Notes: generated from the letters alone by a model not told the origin. Positions 51,366 to 61,036 are shown, numbered from the stretch's first letter. The stretch is DNA of 64,000 bases from Streptomyces sp. NBC_01465 (GCF_036227325.1 NZ_CP109467.1:5642001-5706000); one strand, 5' to 3'. A program made the numbers and translations.

Positions 51366-53354
51366 ATGAAGGCACAGGAGCAGAGCAGGGCCGGTGTCTG
51401 GCCGCGACGAGTCGCCGGCGGTGTCGCGCTGGTCGCCGTCGGAGTGGTGTGCGTCGTCTCCGTCGTGCTGGTGACCGTCCGGCCCTCGCCCGCCGCCGGG
51501 GACTCCCTGCTCTTCGCCGGGGCCGCCGTCATCGGCGGCGTCTCCCTCGCGCTCGGGCTCTTCGTCGCGCGGCGGCGGCCCCGCAACCCCGTCGGGGCGC
51601 TGCTCGCCCTCACCGGGCTCGTGCCGCCGCTGATCATCGGCCTCGACACCTACGCGGGGGCCGGCCTTGCCCGCGGGCGGCCCCTCCCCGGCGCCGAGTT
51701 GCTGCACCAGCTCACCTCGGGCTGGTGGACCCTCTGGTACGTCCCCGTGATGCTCCTCGTCCTGCTCTTCCCCGACGGGCGGCTGCCCGCCGGACGCCGG
51801 GCGCGGTGGGTCCTCGGCGGGATCCTCGTCGTGCCCGTCGTCTTCGATGTGCTGGCGATGCTCGACCCGACCCCGTACGAACCGCCCTTCGAGGACTACG
51901 GCCACCCGCTCCCCACCCTGCCCGCCGCCTACGCCTGGACCGCCCTGGTCCCGCTCGGCCTGATGATGGCCCTGCTCGTCCTCTCCGTCCTGGTCATGCG
52001 CGGCCGCTACCGGGCCGCCGGGGCCGTCGAGCGGGCCCAGGTGAAGTGGTTCGCGCTCGGCGCGCTCGCGCTGCCCGGGACCCTGCTGTGCTGCTGGGCC
52101 GACTACCTCCTGTGGGGCGAGGTCGGCGTGCTGATCTGGGCCGGACTCATCGCGCTGTACGCCGGGGTGCCCGCGCTCACCACCCTGGCGCTGCTGCGGC
52201 ACGACCTCTACGACGTGGACCGCGCCGCCAGCGCCGTCGCCACCTGGGGCGTGGTCACCGCGGGCCTCCTGGCCGTCTACTCGGCGGTGTCCTTCGCCGG
52301 CGGGTTCGCCGTCGGGCGGGGCAGCGCGGTGACGGCGGCCGCGCTCACCGCGCTGGTCGCGGCGGCCCTCGTACCGGTCAAGAACCGGGTGCGGCGCAGG
52401 GTCGACCGGCGGCTCTTCCCCGTACGGCAGGCGGCCCTTGCCTCCCTGGACACCCTGGAGCGCGAGGTCCACGAAGGGCGGGCGCGCCCCGAACAGCTGG
52501 AGTCCGTCCTGCGCGAGGCGCTGCGCGAGCCGGGGCTGCGGGTCGGCTATCTGTTGCCCGGATCCGACGAATTCCGTGACGTGGACGGCGAGTTGGTGAC
52601 CGGGTCCGTCCCGGTGCGGCTCGCGGGGCGCCCGATCGGGATCGTCGCCGGGGGCGACTGCCCGCGCGAGGTGGCCGCCGCCTGCGTGCTGCTCGTGGAG
52701 ACCGTACGGCTGCGCATGGAGGTCGGGCGCGCCCTCGGCGAGGTCGAGGCGAGCCGTGCCCGGATGCTCCGCGCCGGATACCGCGAACGCGCCCGCCTGG
52801 AACGGGACTTGCACGACGGCGCCCAACAGCGACTCGTCACCCTCGGCATGGCGCTGCGCCTCGCCCAGCGCCACCTCGACGACGACAGCGTCGACATGGA
52901 CGGACTCCTCGACCAGGCCGTCGCCGAACTGGGCACGGCGGTCGCGGAGTTGAGGGAACTCGCGCACGGGCTGCGCCCCTCCTCCCTCGACGACGGCCTC
53001 GGCCCCGCCCTCGAAGCGCTCTCCGCCCGCGCCCCGATCGCCCTCGACTGGCGACTGGAGCGCCCCGAGCTGCCCGACGAGGTCGCGACGACCGCGTACT
53101 ACGTCGCCAGCGAGGCCGTCGCCAACGCCGTCAAGCACGCGGGCGCCGGCCGGATCGGGCTGCGCGTGCAGGACGAGGGCGAGTCCATCCGTATCGCCGT
53201 CGAGGACGACGGCTGCGGCGGTGCGGGCGTGCGCCCCGGGTCCGGGCTGGCGGGCCTCGCCGACCGGGTCGCGGCGCTCGGCGGGATCCTCTCGGTCTCA
53301 AGTGCGGCCGGTAGCGGGACGGTTGTGGAGGCGGTGCTGCCGTGCGCATCGTGA
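51366..53354 (+). CDS. Sensor histidine kinase, NarL/DesK-type
   Basis: A 662-residue membrane kinase. The N-terminal half has about nine hydrophobic segments (20-330), then a GAF-like cytosolic region (about 350-450). HisKA_3 motif [17 protein letters not shown] carries His483; HATPase boxes are [15 protein letters not shown] and [18 protein letters not shown]. The stop overlaps the response-regulator start by 13 bp, a tightly coupled two-component pair. The N-terminal sensor is not recognised beyond membrane topology. Confidence 0.93.
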   Translation: MKAQEQSRAGVWPRRVAGGVALVAVGVVCVVSVVLVTVRPSPAAGDSLLFAGAAVIGGVSLALGLFVARRRPRNPVGALLALTGLVPPLIIGLDTYAGAGLARGRPLPGAELLHQLTSGWWTLWYVPVMLLVLLFPDGRLPAGRRARWVLGGILVVPVVFDVLAMLDPTPYEPPFEDYGHPLPTLPAAYAWTALVPLGLMMALLVLSVLVMRGRYRAAGAVERAQVKWFALGALALPGTLLCCWADYLLWGEVGVLIWAGLIALYAGVPALTTLALLRHDLYDVDRAASAVATWGVVTAGLLAVYSAVSFAGGFAVGRGSAVTAAALTALVAAALVPVKNRVRRRVDRRLFPVRQAALASLDTLEREVHEGRARPEQLESVLREALREPGLRVGYLLPGSDEFRDVDGELVTGSVPVRLAGRPIGIVAGGDCPREVAAACVLLVETVRLRMEVGRALGEVEASRARMLRAGYRERARLERDLHDGAQQRLVTLGMALRLAQRHLDDDSVDMDGLLDQAVAELGTAVAELRELAHGLRPSSLDDGLGPALEALSARAPIALDWRLERPELPDEVATTAYYVASEAVANAVKHAGAGRIGLRVQDEGESIRIAVEDDGCGGAGVRPGSGLAGLADRVAALGGILSVSSAAGSGTVVEAVLPCAS

Positions 53355-53977
53355 TCGGTGAGGACTCCGCCCTGTTCAGGGAGGGTCTCGCGCGGCTCCT
53401 CGCGGACGCCGGCCACGAGATCGTGGGCCGGGCCGCGGACGCCCCCGCGCTGGTCGCCGCCGTCTCCGAGACGCGCCCCGACCTGGCCGTCATCGACATC
53501 CGGATGCCGCCGGACCTCACCGACGACGGGGCGCGTGCGGCGCGGCGCGTACGGGAGGAGTTCCCGGACCTGGGCATCGTGCTGCTCTCCCAGCACATCG
53601 AGACGCGCAACGCGATGGAACTGGTCGCGCAGGGCGGCTTCGGCTACCTCCTCAAGGACCGCGTCTTCGACGTGGACGACTTCCTGGAGGCGCTGCGCAG
53701 GGTCGCGGCGGGCGGCTCCGCGCTCGACCCGGAGGTGGTGGCCCGGATGCTCGGGGCGCGGCGCGATCCCCTGGCCACGCTGACGCCGCGCGAGGCGGAG
53801 GTGCTGTCGCTGATGGCCGAGGGGCGGACGAACCTGGGGATCGCGCGGCGGCTGTGGCTGACCGAGCGGACGGTGGAGACCCATGTGGGCTCCATCCTCG
53901 GCAAGTTGGGGCTGGCGACGGGGGAGGAGCACAACAGGCGGGTGCTGGCGGTGCTGGCGTATCTGACGTCGACCTGA
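53342..53977 (+). CDS. LuxR/NarL-family response regulator
   Basis: A 211-residue regulator. Receiver domain with phospho-acceptor Asp52 (AVIDIRMPP) and acidic pocket near ED at 7-8; LuxR HTH at about 145-205 ([37 protein letters not shown]). GTG 53342 lies inside the kinase gene. Partner of the kinase encoded immediately upstream. Confidence 0.95.
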   Translation: MRIVIGEDSALFREGLARLLADAGHEIVGRAADAPALVAAVSETRPDLAVIDIRMPPDLTDDGARAARRVREEFPDLGIVLLSQHIETRNAMELVAQGGFGYLLKDRVFDVDDFLEALRRVAAGGSALDPEVVARMLGARRDPLATLTPREAEVLSLMAEGRTNLGIARRLWLTERTVETHVGSILGKLGLATGEEHNRRVLAVLAYLTST

Positions 53978-53992
53978 TCTCACGGACCTCTG

Positions 53993-54017
53993 ATTGTTCT
54001 AGTAGTATGCGAACAAT
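53993..54017. promoter_or_regulatory. Inverted repeat operator ahead of the DUF1648-GntR operon
   Basis: Perfect ATTGTTC-N11-GAACAAT ending 10 bp before the ATG at 54028 and reaching the GGAGG ribosome site. The YtrA-type GntR protein encoded second in the operon is the probable ligand. Confidence 0.7.
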
Positions 54018-54027
54018 GGAGGTTGTC

Positions 54028-54987
54028 ATGAAGCATGCACGGACCCGACTGACGGCAGTGGTCGCACTGCCCTTCCTGCTCGCTCTCGCCCTCGACCTGA
54101 TCGCCTGGGCGGCCCTGCGTGACCGGCTGCCCAACCGCCTGGCCACGCATTTCACCGGCACGGGAACGCCCAACGGCCACACCGCGACGACCCCCTTCGT
54201 CGTCACGCTCTCGCTGATCCTGTTCGCCCTCGCCGCACTCTGGCCGGCCGTCACGCTCCGCCGCGGCCAGCCCGCCGGAGGGCTCAAGGCCCTGATCGGC
54301 GCCGCCTGGGGCCTGGCCGCATTCCTCGGGTACCTGATGGACGCCACGCTCCGGGCCAATCTGCACACCCCCGCCCGCATGCCGCTGTGGAACCTGGCGG
54401 CGGCCTTCGGGGCGGCGGCCCTCGCGACGGGGGTCGGGCTCCTGCTCGTACGGTACGTACCGATGCCGGACCCCGCCGCTTCAACTCCTGCCGCCACGCC
54501 CCGAGTCGACCTGGCCGACGGGGAGATCGCGGGCTGGGCGCGGCGCATCGACTCCTGGCGGGTGCTCGCCGCCGCAGCAACGCTGTTCGCCGTCGGGGTC
54601 GTCGTCTGGGCCGTGGCGGGCTGGGTGTCCGCGCTCCCGGCGCTCGTCATCGGCTTCCTGGTGCTGCTCTTCGCCCGCCCGTACGTCACCGTGGACCGCC
54701 GGGGGCTCGCGGTCACCACCGGGTGGCTGCCCTGGCCGCGCATCAGGGTGCCGCTCTCGCGGGTCGAGGAGGCGTCCCACCGGAATCTCAACGCCCTGAC
54801 GGAATTCTGGGGTTGGGGCCTGCGCGTGCGCCCCGGCGCCACCGGGATCATCCTCCGCTCCGGCGACGCGCTCGTCGTACGGCGCACCGGCGGACGCGAC
54901 TTCGTGGTCACCGTCGACGGTGCCGCCGAGGCCGCGGCCCTCCTCAACACCCTCGCCGACCGCGACCGTCACCGGGCGAGGCCCTGA
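54028..54987 (+). CDS. DUF1648-domain membrane protein
   Basis: A 319-residue membrane protein. The N-terminal DUF1648 pattern (ALRDRLPNRLATHFTGTGTP) lies between the first two helices; about seven helices in all, then a C-terminal PH-like domain (about 215-310: RPYVTVDRRGLAVTTGWLPW). ATG 54028 with GGAGG upstream is preferred to ATG 54007 and 54016, which overlap the operator. The stop overlaps the GntR start (TGATG). Confidence 0.85.
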   Translation: MKHARTRLTAVVALPFLLALALDLIAWAALRDRLPNRLATHFTGTGTPNGHTATTPFVVTLSLILFALAALWPAVTLRRGQPAGGLKALIGAAWGLAAFLGYLMDATLRANLHTPARMPLWNLAAAFGAAALATGVGLLLVRYVPMPDPAASTPAATPRVDLADGEIAGWARRIDSWRVLAAAATLFAVGVVVWAVAGWVSALPALVIGFLVLLFARPYVTVDRRGLAVTTGWLPWPRIRVPLSRVEEASHRNLNALTEFWGWGLRVRPGATGIILRSGDALVVRRTGGRDFVVTVDGAAEAAALLNTLADRDRHRARP

Positions 54988-55340
54988 TGCTCTTCCGTGT
55001 CGACCCCACCTCCGCCACCCCCCTGGGCGACCAGATCGCCGCCTGCGTACGGGGCGCGCTCGCCGACTCCACCCTGGACGCGGGCGAACGGCTCCCGGCC
55101 GCCCGCGTCCTGGCCGACACCCTCGGCGTCAACGTCCACACGGTCCTCCGCGGCTACCAGCAGCTCCGCGAGGAGGGCCTGATCGAACTGCGCCGGGGCC
55201 GCGGCGCGGTCGTCGTGGACGGGGCGGCCCCGGCCGGCCGGGCTCGCCTCCTGGAGCGCGTACGCGAACTCGCAGCCGAGGCCCGCGAGTTGGGCCTCAG
55301 CGAGGAGGAGGTCGTGTCGTTGGTGCGGGCCGCGCTCTAA
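54987..55340 (+). CDS. GntR-family regulator, YtrA type
   Basis: A 117-residue regulator: a winged HTH (about 10-75: PLGDQIAACVRGALADSTLD, VNVHTVLRGYQQLREEGLIE) plus a short helical tail (LLERVRELAAEARELGLSEE), the compact YtrA form that dimerises without a ligand domain. It is translationally coupled to the DUF1648 gene and probably represses the operon through the inverted repeat at 53993-54017. Confidence 0.92.
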   Translation: MLFRVDPTSATPLGDQIAACVRGALADSTLDAGERLPAARVLADTLGVNVHTVLRGYQQLREEGLIELRRGRGAVVVDGAAPAGRARLLERVRELAAEARELGLSEEEVVSLVRAAL

Positions 55341-55972
55341 CGCCCCTTGCGACCGCCGCCTCCGCCGCCCCGCGACCGCTCGGCGGTCAGGACCCCGGAG
55401 GAGAGGCCCCTCTGCCCCATCCGTACGCAGGTGAAGTCGCGCCGCGCGAAGAGCTCGCGCAGCAGCCGCTCGACCTCGGCCGCATGACCGTCGGGCCAGT
55501 TCGGCTGGGTGTAGAGGTCGTCGATCACGTACGTGCCGTGCGGCTTGACCAGCTTCAACGCCGCGTCCAGGTGCGTGAATTTGCCCGGCCAGGTGTCGGC
55601 GAAGATCAGGTCGAAGGACTCCCCGCGGTACGCCTCGAGCCACGCCCCGCCGTCCCCGGCCACGAAGGTCACCCGGGGGTCGTCCCCCAGATGCTTGCGG
55701 GCGACGGCCTGCACGTCCTCGTCGAGCTCGACGCTGACCAGCTCCACGCCCTCCGCGGCCGCCCCGCTGAGCAGCCACGCCGAACCCTCGCCCACCCCCG
55801 TGCCGAGTTCGAGGATGCGGCCGCCGGCCGGGACTTCCGCGGCGAGCGCGGCGAGGAAGGCTCCGGTGCGGTCCTCGCAGGACATGGTGAAACCGGCGTC
55901 CGCGGCGGCGGCGCGCAGGGCGGCGAGGACCGGGGGCTGTTCTGGCATGGGTGCATGGTCGAAGTCGTACAT
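55337..55972 (-). CDS. SAM-dependent O-methyltransferase-like protein
   Basis: A 211-residue class I methyltransferase. SAM motif I is ILELGTGVGEGSAWLL (about 53-68), the acidic ribose-binding loop is VSVELDEDV and motif IV is DLIFADTWPGKF. The layout resembles O-methyltransferase family 3. A Gly/Arg-rich tail (GGGGGGRKGR) closes it. The stop overlaps the convergent GntR stop by 4 bp. Substrate unknown. Confidence 0.88.
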   Translation of the reverse strand: MYDFDHAPMPEQPPVLAALRAAAADAGFTMSCEDRTGAFLAALAAEVPAGGRILELGTGVGEGSAWLLSGAAAEGVELVSVELDEDVQAVARKHLGDDPRVTFVAGDGGAWLEAYRGESFDLIFADTWPGKFTHLDAALKLVKPHGTYVIDDLYTQPNWPDGHAAEVERLLRELFARRDFTCVRMGQRGLSSGVLTAERSRGGGGGGRKGR

Positions 55973-56007
55973 CGCGATGCCCTTCCGTTCCGTCTTCAGC
56001 TTCAGCT

Positions 56008-56433
56008 TCAGTAGGTCTGCAGCTCGATCAAGTGCCCGTCCGGGTCGCGGAGATGGGCCGTCCGCAGGGTCGGCCCCCACTGCGGCCTGTCCTGCGCGGG
56101 CGCCACGAGTTCGGCTCCGGCTTCCGTGCAGCGGGTGACCGCGCGGTCCAGGGCCGCATGGTCGGCGAGGTGTACGACGACGGAGAAGTGGTCCTGTGCC
56201 CCTGCTCCTGGGGGGAGTTGGGCGGTTCCGAGGGCTGCCGCCATGTGTCCCCGGCCGAAGAGGGCGAAGACCGTACGCCCGTCCAGATCCCAACTCGCGT
56301 ATCCCGAAGCCTCGTTGCCACCGGCGAGTTTCGCGCCGGTGAGCTCCGGAAGCACGTTCCGGTAGAAGCGGAAGGTCTCGGCGAACCGGTCGACGAGCAG
56401 GCGCGTGTACGGCGCCTCCAGCACATCACTCAT
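56008..56433 (-). CDS. VOC/glyoxalase-fold protein
   Basis: A 141-residue vicinal-oxygen-chelate protein made of two beta-alpha-beta-beta-beta repeats: N-terminal TRLLVDRFAETFRFYRNVLP and C-terminal HLRDPDGHLIELQTY with a metal-ligand Glu. HFSVVVHLAD holds a candidate His ligand. Could be a lyase, dioxygenase or drug-binding protein. It is 35 bp upstream of the methyltransferase on the same strand. Confidence 0.88.
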   Translation of the reverse strand: MSDVLEAPYTRLLVDRFAETFRFYRNVLPELTGAKLAGGNEASGYASWDLDGRTVFALFGRGHMAAALGTAQLPPGAGAQDHFSVVVHLADHAALDRAVTRCTEAGAELVAPAQDRPQWGPTLRTAHLRDPDGHLIELQTY

Positions 56434-56443
56434 GGCCCCGAAT

Positions 56444-56905
56444 CTAGTCGCTCGCCCCGTCCGGGCGGGACCGGATTACAGATCGTCGCTCCGGCTCCTG
56501 TCCCAGGCCGAGCGGCCCCTCCGGCGCCTGGTGGCGGGGCGTGCTGTGCCAGTAGTCGCGGCTCTCCACCGCGAGTCCGTCCGACTCCCTGAACCGTACG
56601 AACACGCACCCCGCCAGGGTGGAAGGACGCCCCTCCTTCTCCATCAGCACCCGGAACTCGGCGACGGCCACCCCGTCGTCGGTCACCAGGGGCTGTCCGA
56701 AGCGGACGTCGAGCGCGCGCTCGCTCGCGAAGGACCACTCGATGTACGCGGCGATCTCGGCGCGGCCGCGGTGCAGGGCGCGGAAGGGCATGGACCGGTG
56801 GACACAGTCGTCCGCGTACAGCTTCGAGATGGCGGCGACGTCACCGCTCTTCCACTCCGACTCCCATACCCGCACGAACCGTTGAGCCGCTTTCCGTGTC
56901 TTCAT
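56444..56905 (-). CDS. NTF2-like/SnoaL-like protein
   Basis: A 153-residue cone-fold protein (RVWESEWKSGDVAAISKLYA, RAEIAAYIEWSFASE, VAVAEFRVLMEK, RESDGLAVESRDYW). The pocket is typical of polyketide cyclases and steroid isomerases, but function is unknown. Its start lies within the 3' end of the DUF2809 gene (65 bp overlap). Confidence 0.85.
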   Translation of the reverse strand: MKTRKAAQRFVRVWESEWKSGDVAAISKLYADDCVHRSMPFRALHRGRAEIAAYIEWSFASERALDVRFGQPLVTDDGVAVAEFRVLMEKEGRPSTLAGCVFVRFRESDGLAVESRDYWHSTPRHQAPEGPLGLGQEPERRSVIRSRPDGASD

Positions 56906-57248
56906 GACCCCATCCCCTCATCGCTCCGACGCACCAGCACAGGCCCGCCCCCACGGCGTACCAGAACAGGTCCGGTGCGTTGAAGGTCGACCCGAGGAGC
57001 GGCTGCAGGACAGCCGGGATCCCCACGATCTGCAACAACTCGACGGCCCAGCTGAATCCCAGCGCGATGCCCGCGGCGACGCCGGTCCGCAGCCGGGGCG
57101 CCACGACGACCACCACGGCGCACACCATCACCGTGTAGAGGGCGTCCCCCGCGTACTTCGCGAAGTCCCCGCCGCCCCACGCCCGCACCCCGAGCCCCGC
57201 CCCGACGGTCACCACCGCGCCGCCGAGCGCCCACCACCGTCTGCTCAT
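56841..57248 (-). CDS. DUF2809 membrane protein
   Basis: A 135-residue protein with four membrane helices (about 6-24, 33-53, 60-82, 92-110) and the DUF2809 hallmarks DFAKYAGDALYTVMV and FSWAVELLQ. ATG 57248 (MSRRWWALGG) is chosen over GTG-type starts upstream. It overlaps the following SnoaL-like gene by 65 bp, an unusually long same-strand overlap. Confidence 0.82.
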   Translation of the reverse strand: MSRRWWALGGAVVTVGAGLGVRAWGGGDFAKYAGDALYTVMVCAVVVVVAPRLRTGVAAGIALGFSWAVELLQIVGIPAVLQPLLGSTFNAPDLFWYAVGAGLCWCVGAMRGWGHEDTESGSTVRAGMGVGVEER

Positions 57249-57332
57249 TCCAGGCACCTTACGCACTGGGCGAATTCCGCTGACAGCGTTCCCGCCTGTC
57301 GCGACCGCTCCTGCCGGGGCAGGGTGGCGGCC

Positions 57333-58334
57333 ATGAAGCTACTGATTCTCGGCGGTACGGAATTCGTGGGCCGCGCCGTGGCGGAGGACGCCCTCGCCCG
57401 CGGCTGGGACGTCACGGTCTTCCACCGGGGCAACAAGCCGTCCCCGCCCGGCGTCACCGCCCTGCACGGCGACCGCACGACCCCCGACGGACTCGCCGCC
57501 CTGGCCGAGGGGTCCTGGGACCTGGTGGTCGACACCTGGTCGGCGGCGCCCTCGGTCGTACGGGAATCCGCCCGCCTCCTCACGGCGCGGGCCGGCCACT
57601 ACACGTACATCTCCAGCCGCTCCGTCTACGTCTGGCCGACCGCCGCGGGCCTCGACGAGACGGGCCCGGTGGTCGAGTCGGACCCGGGCCTGACGGGCGA
57701 AGTCCCGTACGCGGAGGCCAAGCGCGGCGGCGAGCTCGCGGTCCTGGAGTCCTTCGGCGACCGCGCGCTGCTCGCCAGGGCGGGCCTGATCATCGGCCCG
57801 TACGAGAACATCGGCCGCCTCCCGTGGTGGCTGAACCGCATCGCCCGCGGCGGCCCGGTCCTGGCCCCCGGCCCGCGCGACCTCCCGCTCCAGTACGTCG
57901 ACGCCCGCGACCTGGCGACGTGGGTGCTGGACGCGGCGGCGGAGGGCCTGTCGGGCGCGTACAACGCGGTGAGCGCACCGGGCCACACCACGATGGGCGA
58001 GCTCCTGGAGGCCTGCGTCGCGGCGACGGCCTCCACGGCAGCGGCCCCCGCCGACCTGCGCTGGACGGCCCCGGAACCGATCCTTGCGGCGGGCATCGAG
58101 CCGTGGATGGATCTCCCGATCTGGATGCCGCCGGGCGGCGAGATGCACGACATGATGCACTGCGGCGATGTCTCCAAGGCGCTTGCTGCGGGCCTGAGTT
58201 GCCGGCCGGTGGAGGAGACGGTGGCGGACACCTGGACCTGGCTGCGGTCGCTGGGCGGAGAGGCCCCGCAACGCCCGGACCGGCCGACGGTGGGCCTGGA
58301 CCCGGAGGTGGAGGAAAAGGTGCTGCGGGGCTGA
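57333..58334 (+). CDS. NAD-dependent epimerase/dehydratase-family protein
   Basis: A 333-residue extended SDR. The dinucleotide loop is LILGGTEFVGRAV (4-16); the family YxxxK appears as YAEAKRGGE (about 128-136); RAGLIIGPYENIGRLPWW follows. It belongs to the reductase-like branch of extended SDRs seen in actinobacteria. ATG at 57333, divergent from DUF2809. Substrate unknown. Confidence 0.9.
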   Translation: MKLLILGGTEFVGRAVAEDALARGWDVTVFHRGNKPSPPGVTALHGDRTTPDGLAALAEGSWDLVVDTWSAAPSVVRESARLLTARAGHYTYISSRSVYVWPTAAGLDETGPVVESDPGLTGEVPYAEAKRGGELAVLESFGDRALLARAGLIIGPYENIGRLPWWLNRIARGGPVLAPGPRDLPLQYVDARDLATWVLDAAAEGLSGAYNAVSAPGHTTMGELLEACVAATASTAAAPADLRWTAPEPILAAGIEPWMDLPIWMPPGGEMHDMMHCGDVSKALAAGLSCRPVEETVADTWTWLRSLGGEAPQRPDRPTVGLDPEVEEKVLRG

Positions 58335-58358
58335 ACTGCCCCGGCGCATACTGCCCGT

Positions 58359-58847
58359 ATGCCCGCAGCCCCGCGCTTCCGCGACCCGCGAGCGACGCTC
58401 TACGACTACCTCGGGCAGATCCTGGTGACCTGCCCGAGGTGCGCGGAGGCCGCGTACATCGAGCCGGTTGCCGACAGCGGGGACCGGAGCGGGCGCGCCA
58501 TGTTCGTACCGCGCAAGCTGGTCTGCCGCGCGTGCGGTCTGGCGCGGACCTGGAGCGGCAGGTGCGTGTCGTACGGCAACTCCGCCTCCGCTCCGGAGAC
58601 GGACCCGTACTTCCACCTCCCGCTCCGGCTCCAGGCGCGCACGCGCCACGGCTGGGTGTGGGCGTACAACCGGGAGCACTTGGCGCTGATCCGGGGGTTC
58701 GTCGAAGCGCGGCTCCGCGAACGGGCGCCCCGGAACGACACCGGGCACACGATGACCCTGTTGGCGCGCCTGCCCGCCTGGATCAAGCGGGCGCACCATC
58801 GGGACGAGGTCCTGCGGGCCGTCGACCGCATCAGCCGAGCCGGCTAG
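58359..58847 (+). CDS. Hypothetical zinc-ribbon protein, 162 residues
   Basis: Two Cys pairs, VTCPRCAEAAY and LVCRACGLAR, form a zinc ribbon near residues 25-60. The rest (LRLQARTRHGWVWAYNREHL, PAWIKRAHHRDEVLRAVDR) is a conserved-looking helical domain. Possibly nucleic-acid binding; not recognised. It starts 24 bp after the epimerase stop on the same strand. Confidence 0.8.
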   Translation: MPAAPRFRDPRATLYDYLGQILVTCPRCAEAAYIEPVADSGDRSGRAMFVPRKLVCRACGLARTWSGRCVSYGNSASAPETDPYFHLPLRLQARTRHGWVWAYNREHLALIRGFVEARLRERAPRNDTGHTMTLLARLPAWIKRAHHRDEVLRAVDRISRAG

Positions 58848-59072
58848 GTTCCCGGTCGCGCGGCTTCCCCGGCCACGCTGCACCACCGTCCGTACGAGCC
58901 CGCCGCCCGACGAGCCTCCCCAGCATGCCCACCTCCGTCCGGTCACGCGTGAGGCGCCTGACGGGTTGAGGCATCCAGGGGACATCCGGCACGTGCCCGG
59001 CGTGGACGGGGCCCGACGCGACAAGATCTGACGGATTGTCATGGCAAGCATATTTTTGTCAGGGGCTGCCGT

Positions 59073-61028
59073 ATGACTCGTTCACGTCCTGTCTCGTCCG
59101 TCGCGGTGCTGACGCTGATGCTCGGGCTGCTCGTCACCTGGGGAGGCCTGGGCCAACCGCCCGCCGCGGCCGACGAGGTGCCGCCTTCCGCTCCCTTCGC
59201 GGCCGTGCAGTGGGGCACGAACGGCTGCATCGAGGTGGGCGTCCGCGACACCCAGCCCAAGCCGTACGCGGCCCCCGAGTCCTTCGACCCCGCGGCGCAC
59301 GCCTACCCGGAGTTCGGCTACGACCCGGCGAGCCTCGACTTCACGCGGACCAACGGCACCAACTCCTGCCGGTACAACTTCCGTGACGCCACGGGCACGA
59401 CCGTCGTCGGCTCCGCGTACTGCGTGGAGTGGGCCCAGGGCCAGCGCACCGGCACCGGCTACGACCCCGAACCGCCGAGCCGGGCCCACAACCTGGGCTA
59501 TGTCCAGCGCATCCTGGAGAACTACTGGCCCGCGACGAACGAACCCGCGGTGCCGTCGGCCAACGCGACGGTCGCCAACCGGCAGCGGTCCGGGACGGTC
59601 GCCATGGCCGTCCACTACTTCACGGACGGCATCGTCATGCCGCCCGACTACCAGGACAAGGCGCTCTACGACGTCGTACGCAAGATCGTCGACGACGTCC
59701 TGGCCGCAGGCCCCGCCCCGGCGGCCGCCGATCCCACGCCCACGATCGAAGGCCCGTCCGGCGGCGCCACGAACCAGCTGATCGGTCCGTACACGATCGG
59801 CGCCAACGCGACCGGCCCCGTCACCGTGACCGTCGAGAACGCGGACGCCTTCACCGACGCCGCCGGAACGCAGCCCTTCACCAGCGGAGAAACAGTCGCC
59901 CCCGGCGGGCAGTTGTGGATTCGCGCCGCCGCCAAGGCGTCCGCCCGGCTGTCCGCCACCGGACCTGTGACCGCCCCGACCGGAACCCTCATGGTGGGAG
60001 ACCCCGCCCACCGCGTGCAGTCGATGATGCTGACCCAACCCCTTCCCCTGCAGGCGAAGTCTGCGGTCACCATCGACATCGAGCCCGGTGACCCGCCGCG
60101 CATGACCAGTGAGGTCTCCGCGCAGACGCTCACCGCGGGCGACTCCGTCACCGACACCCTGATCGTCTCCGGGCTCACCGGCGACGCGACTCTCACCACC
60201 ACGCTGTACGGGCCACTGCCTGCCGTGGACGGTGCCTGCGACGGCGTCGACTGGACCGGAACACCGCCCGTCGACCACCGCTACGACCCCGTGGCACTGA
60301 CCGGGGCGGGGCGCACGGCCACCCCCGAGCGGCAGATGGACACACCGGGCTGCTACTCCTTCGGCGCCGTCCTCGACCCGGCGACCGGAGACGACGTCTC
60401 CTTCGCCCCGGGTGAGCCCCATGAGTCGTTCCAGGTCCAGCCGCGCGTCGTCCCGCCGGTCCTGTCGGTCACCACGCAGGCGACGCAGAGCACCGTGCCG
60501 GCAGGAGCCGATGTCCGCGACCGCGTCACCGTCGCCGGACTCCCGCCGAACCGCACGCTGACCGCCGCGGTCACCTTGTACGGACCCCTCTCGCCCGCCG
60601 CCGACGGCACCTGCGACGGCCTGGACTGGGCCACCCCTCAGCCCCCGGTCGCAGCCCGGCTCGCCCCGCTGGTCATCCGCTCGAACACCACGTACGCCAC
60701 CGAGCCCGTACGACTCCCCGCCCCCGGCTGCTACAGCTTCGACGCCGAAGTCACCCACGACGCCCTCACCGGCGGCGAGGTACCGGTCGGCCACGGCCTC
60801 GGCCTGCCCGCGGAGACCGTGCTCGTCACGGCCGCCCCCACCCCGTCACCGACCCCCACGCCGGCCCCGTCCTCCGATGCGCCGGTGGAGCCGGCACCCG
60901 GACCGCACTCCGGCACGCTGCCCGACACGGGAACCGGCGACCACCCGCTGGGCGCCCTGGCCCTCGCCGCGATGTGCTTCATCGGCGTCGGGGTTCTCCT
61001 CGTCGCAGGGCTACGACGCCGGGGCTAG
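59073..61028 (+). CDS. LPxTG-anchored surface protein with thioester-domain-like head and VaFE-type repeats
   Basis: A 651-residue cell-wall protein. A signal peptide (1-33) is followed by a head domain (about 40-215) resembling the Cys-Gln thioester domain of Gram-positive adhesins: Cys117 in SAYCVEWAQ, then AMAVHYFTDG (177-186) where such domains carry TQ-A-IW, so the partner Gln seems lost. Two repeats follow (about 345-455 and 465-590), each with TLYGPL, CDG-DW and PGCYSF segments as in VaFE modules. A Pro/Thr spacer, LPDTG, a hydrophobic helix and RRRG close it, the sortase sorting pattern. Confidence 0.85.
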   Translation: MTRSRPVSSVAVLTLMLGLLVTWGGLGQPPAAADEVPPSAPFAAVQWGTNGCIEVGVRDTQPKPYAAPESFDPAAHAYPEFGYDPASLDFTRTNGTNSCRYNFRDATGTTVVGSAYCVEWAQGQRTGTGYDPEPPSRAHNLGYVQRILENYWPATNEPAVPSANATVANRQRSGTVAMAVHYFTDGIVMPPDYQDKALYDVVRKIVDDVLAAGPAPAAADPTPTIEGPSGGATNQLIGPYTIGANATGPVTVTVENADAFTDAAGTQPFTSGETVAPGGQLWIRAAAKASARLSATGPVTAPTGTLMVGDPAHRVQSMMLTQPLPLQAKSAVTIDIEPGDPPRMTSEVSAQTLTAGDSVTDTLIVSGLTGDATLTTTLYGPLPAVDGACDGVDWTGTPPVDHRYDPVALTGAGRTATPERQMDTPGCYSFGAVLDPATGDDVSFAPGEPHESFQVQPRVVPPVLSVTTQATQSTVPAGADVRDRVTVAGLPPNRTLTAAVTLYGPLSPAADGTCDGLDWATPQPPVAARLAPLVIRSNTTYATEPVRLPAPGCYSFDAEVTHDALTGGEVPVGHGLGLPAETVLVTAAPTPSPTPTPAPSSDAPVEPAPGPHSGTLPDTGTGDHPLGALALAAMCFIGVGVLLVAGLRRRG

Positions 61029-61036
61029 AAGCCGGA

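Noticed and set aside
51255..53138. A 627-codon minus-strand frame opposite the histidine kinase
   Set aside because: Low-complexity Gly/Glu/Arg translation, no domain, and a full kinase on the other strand.
59082..60794. A 570-codon minus-strand frame opposite the surface protein
   Set aside because: Gly/Val/Arg-biased shadow; the plus frame has a signal peptide, repeats and LPDTG.
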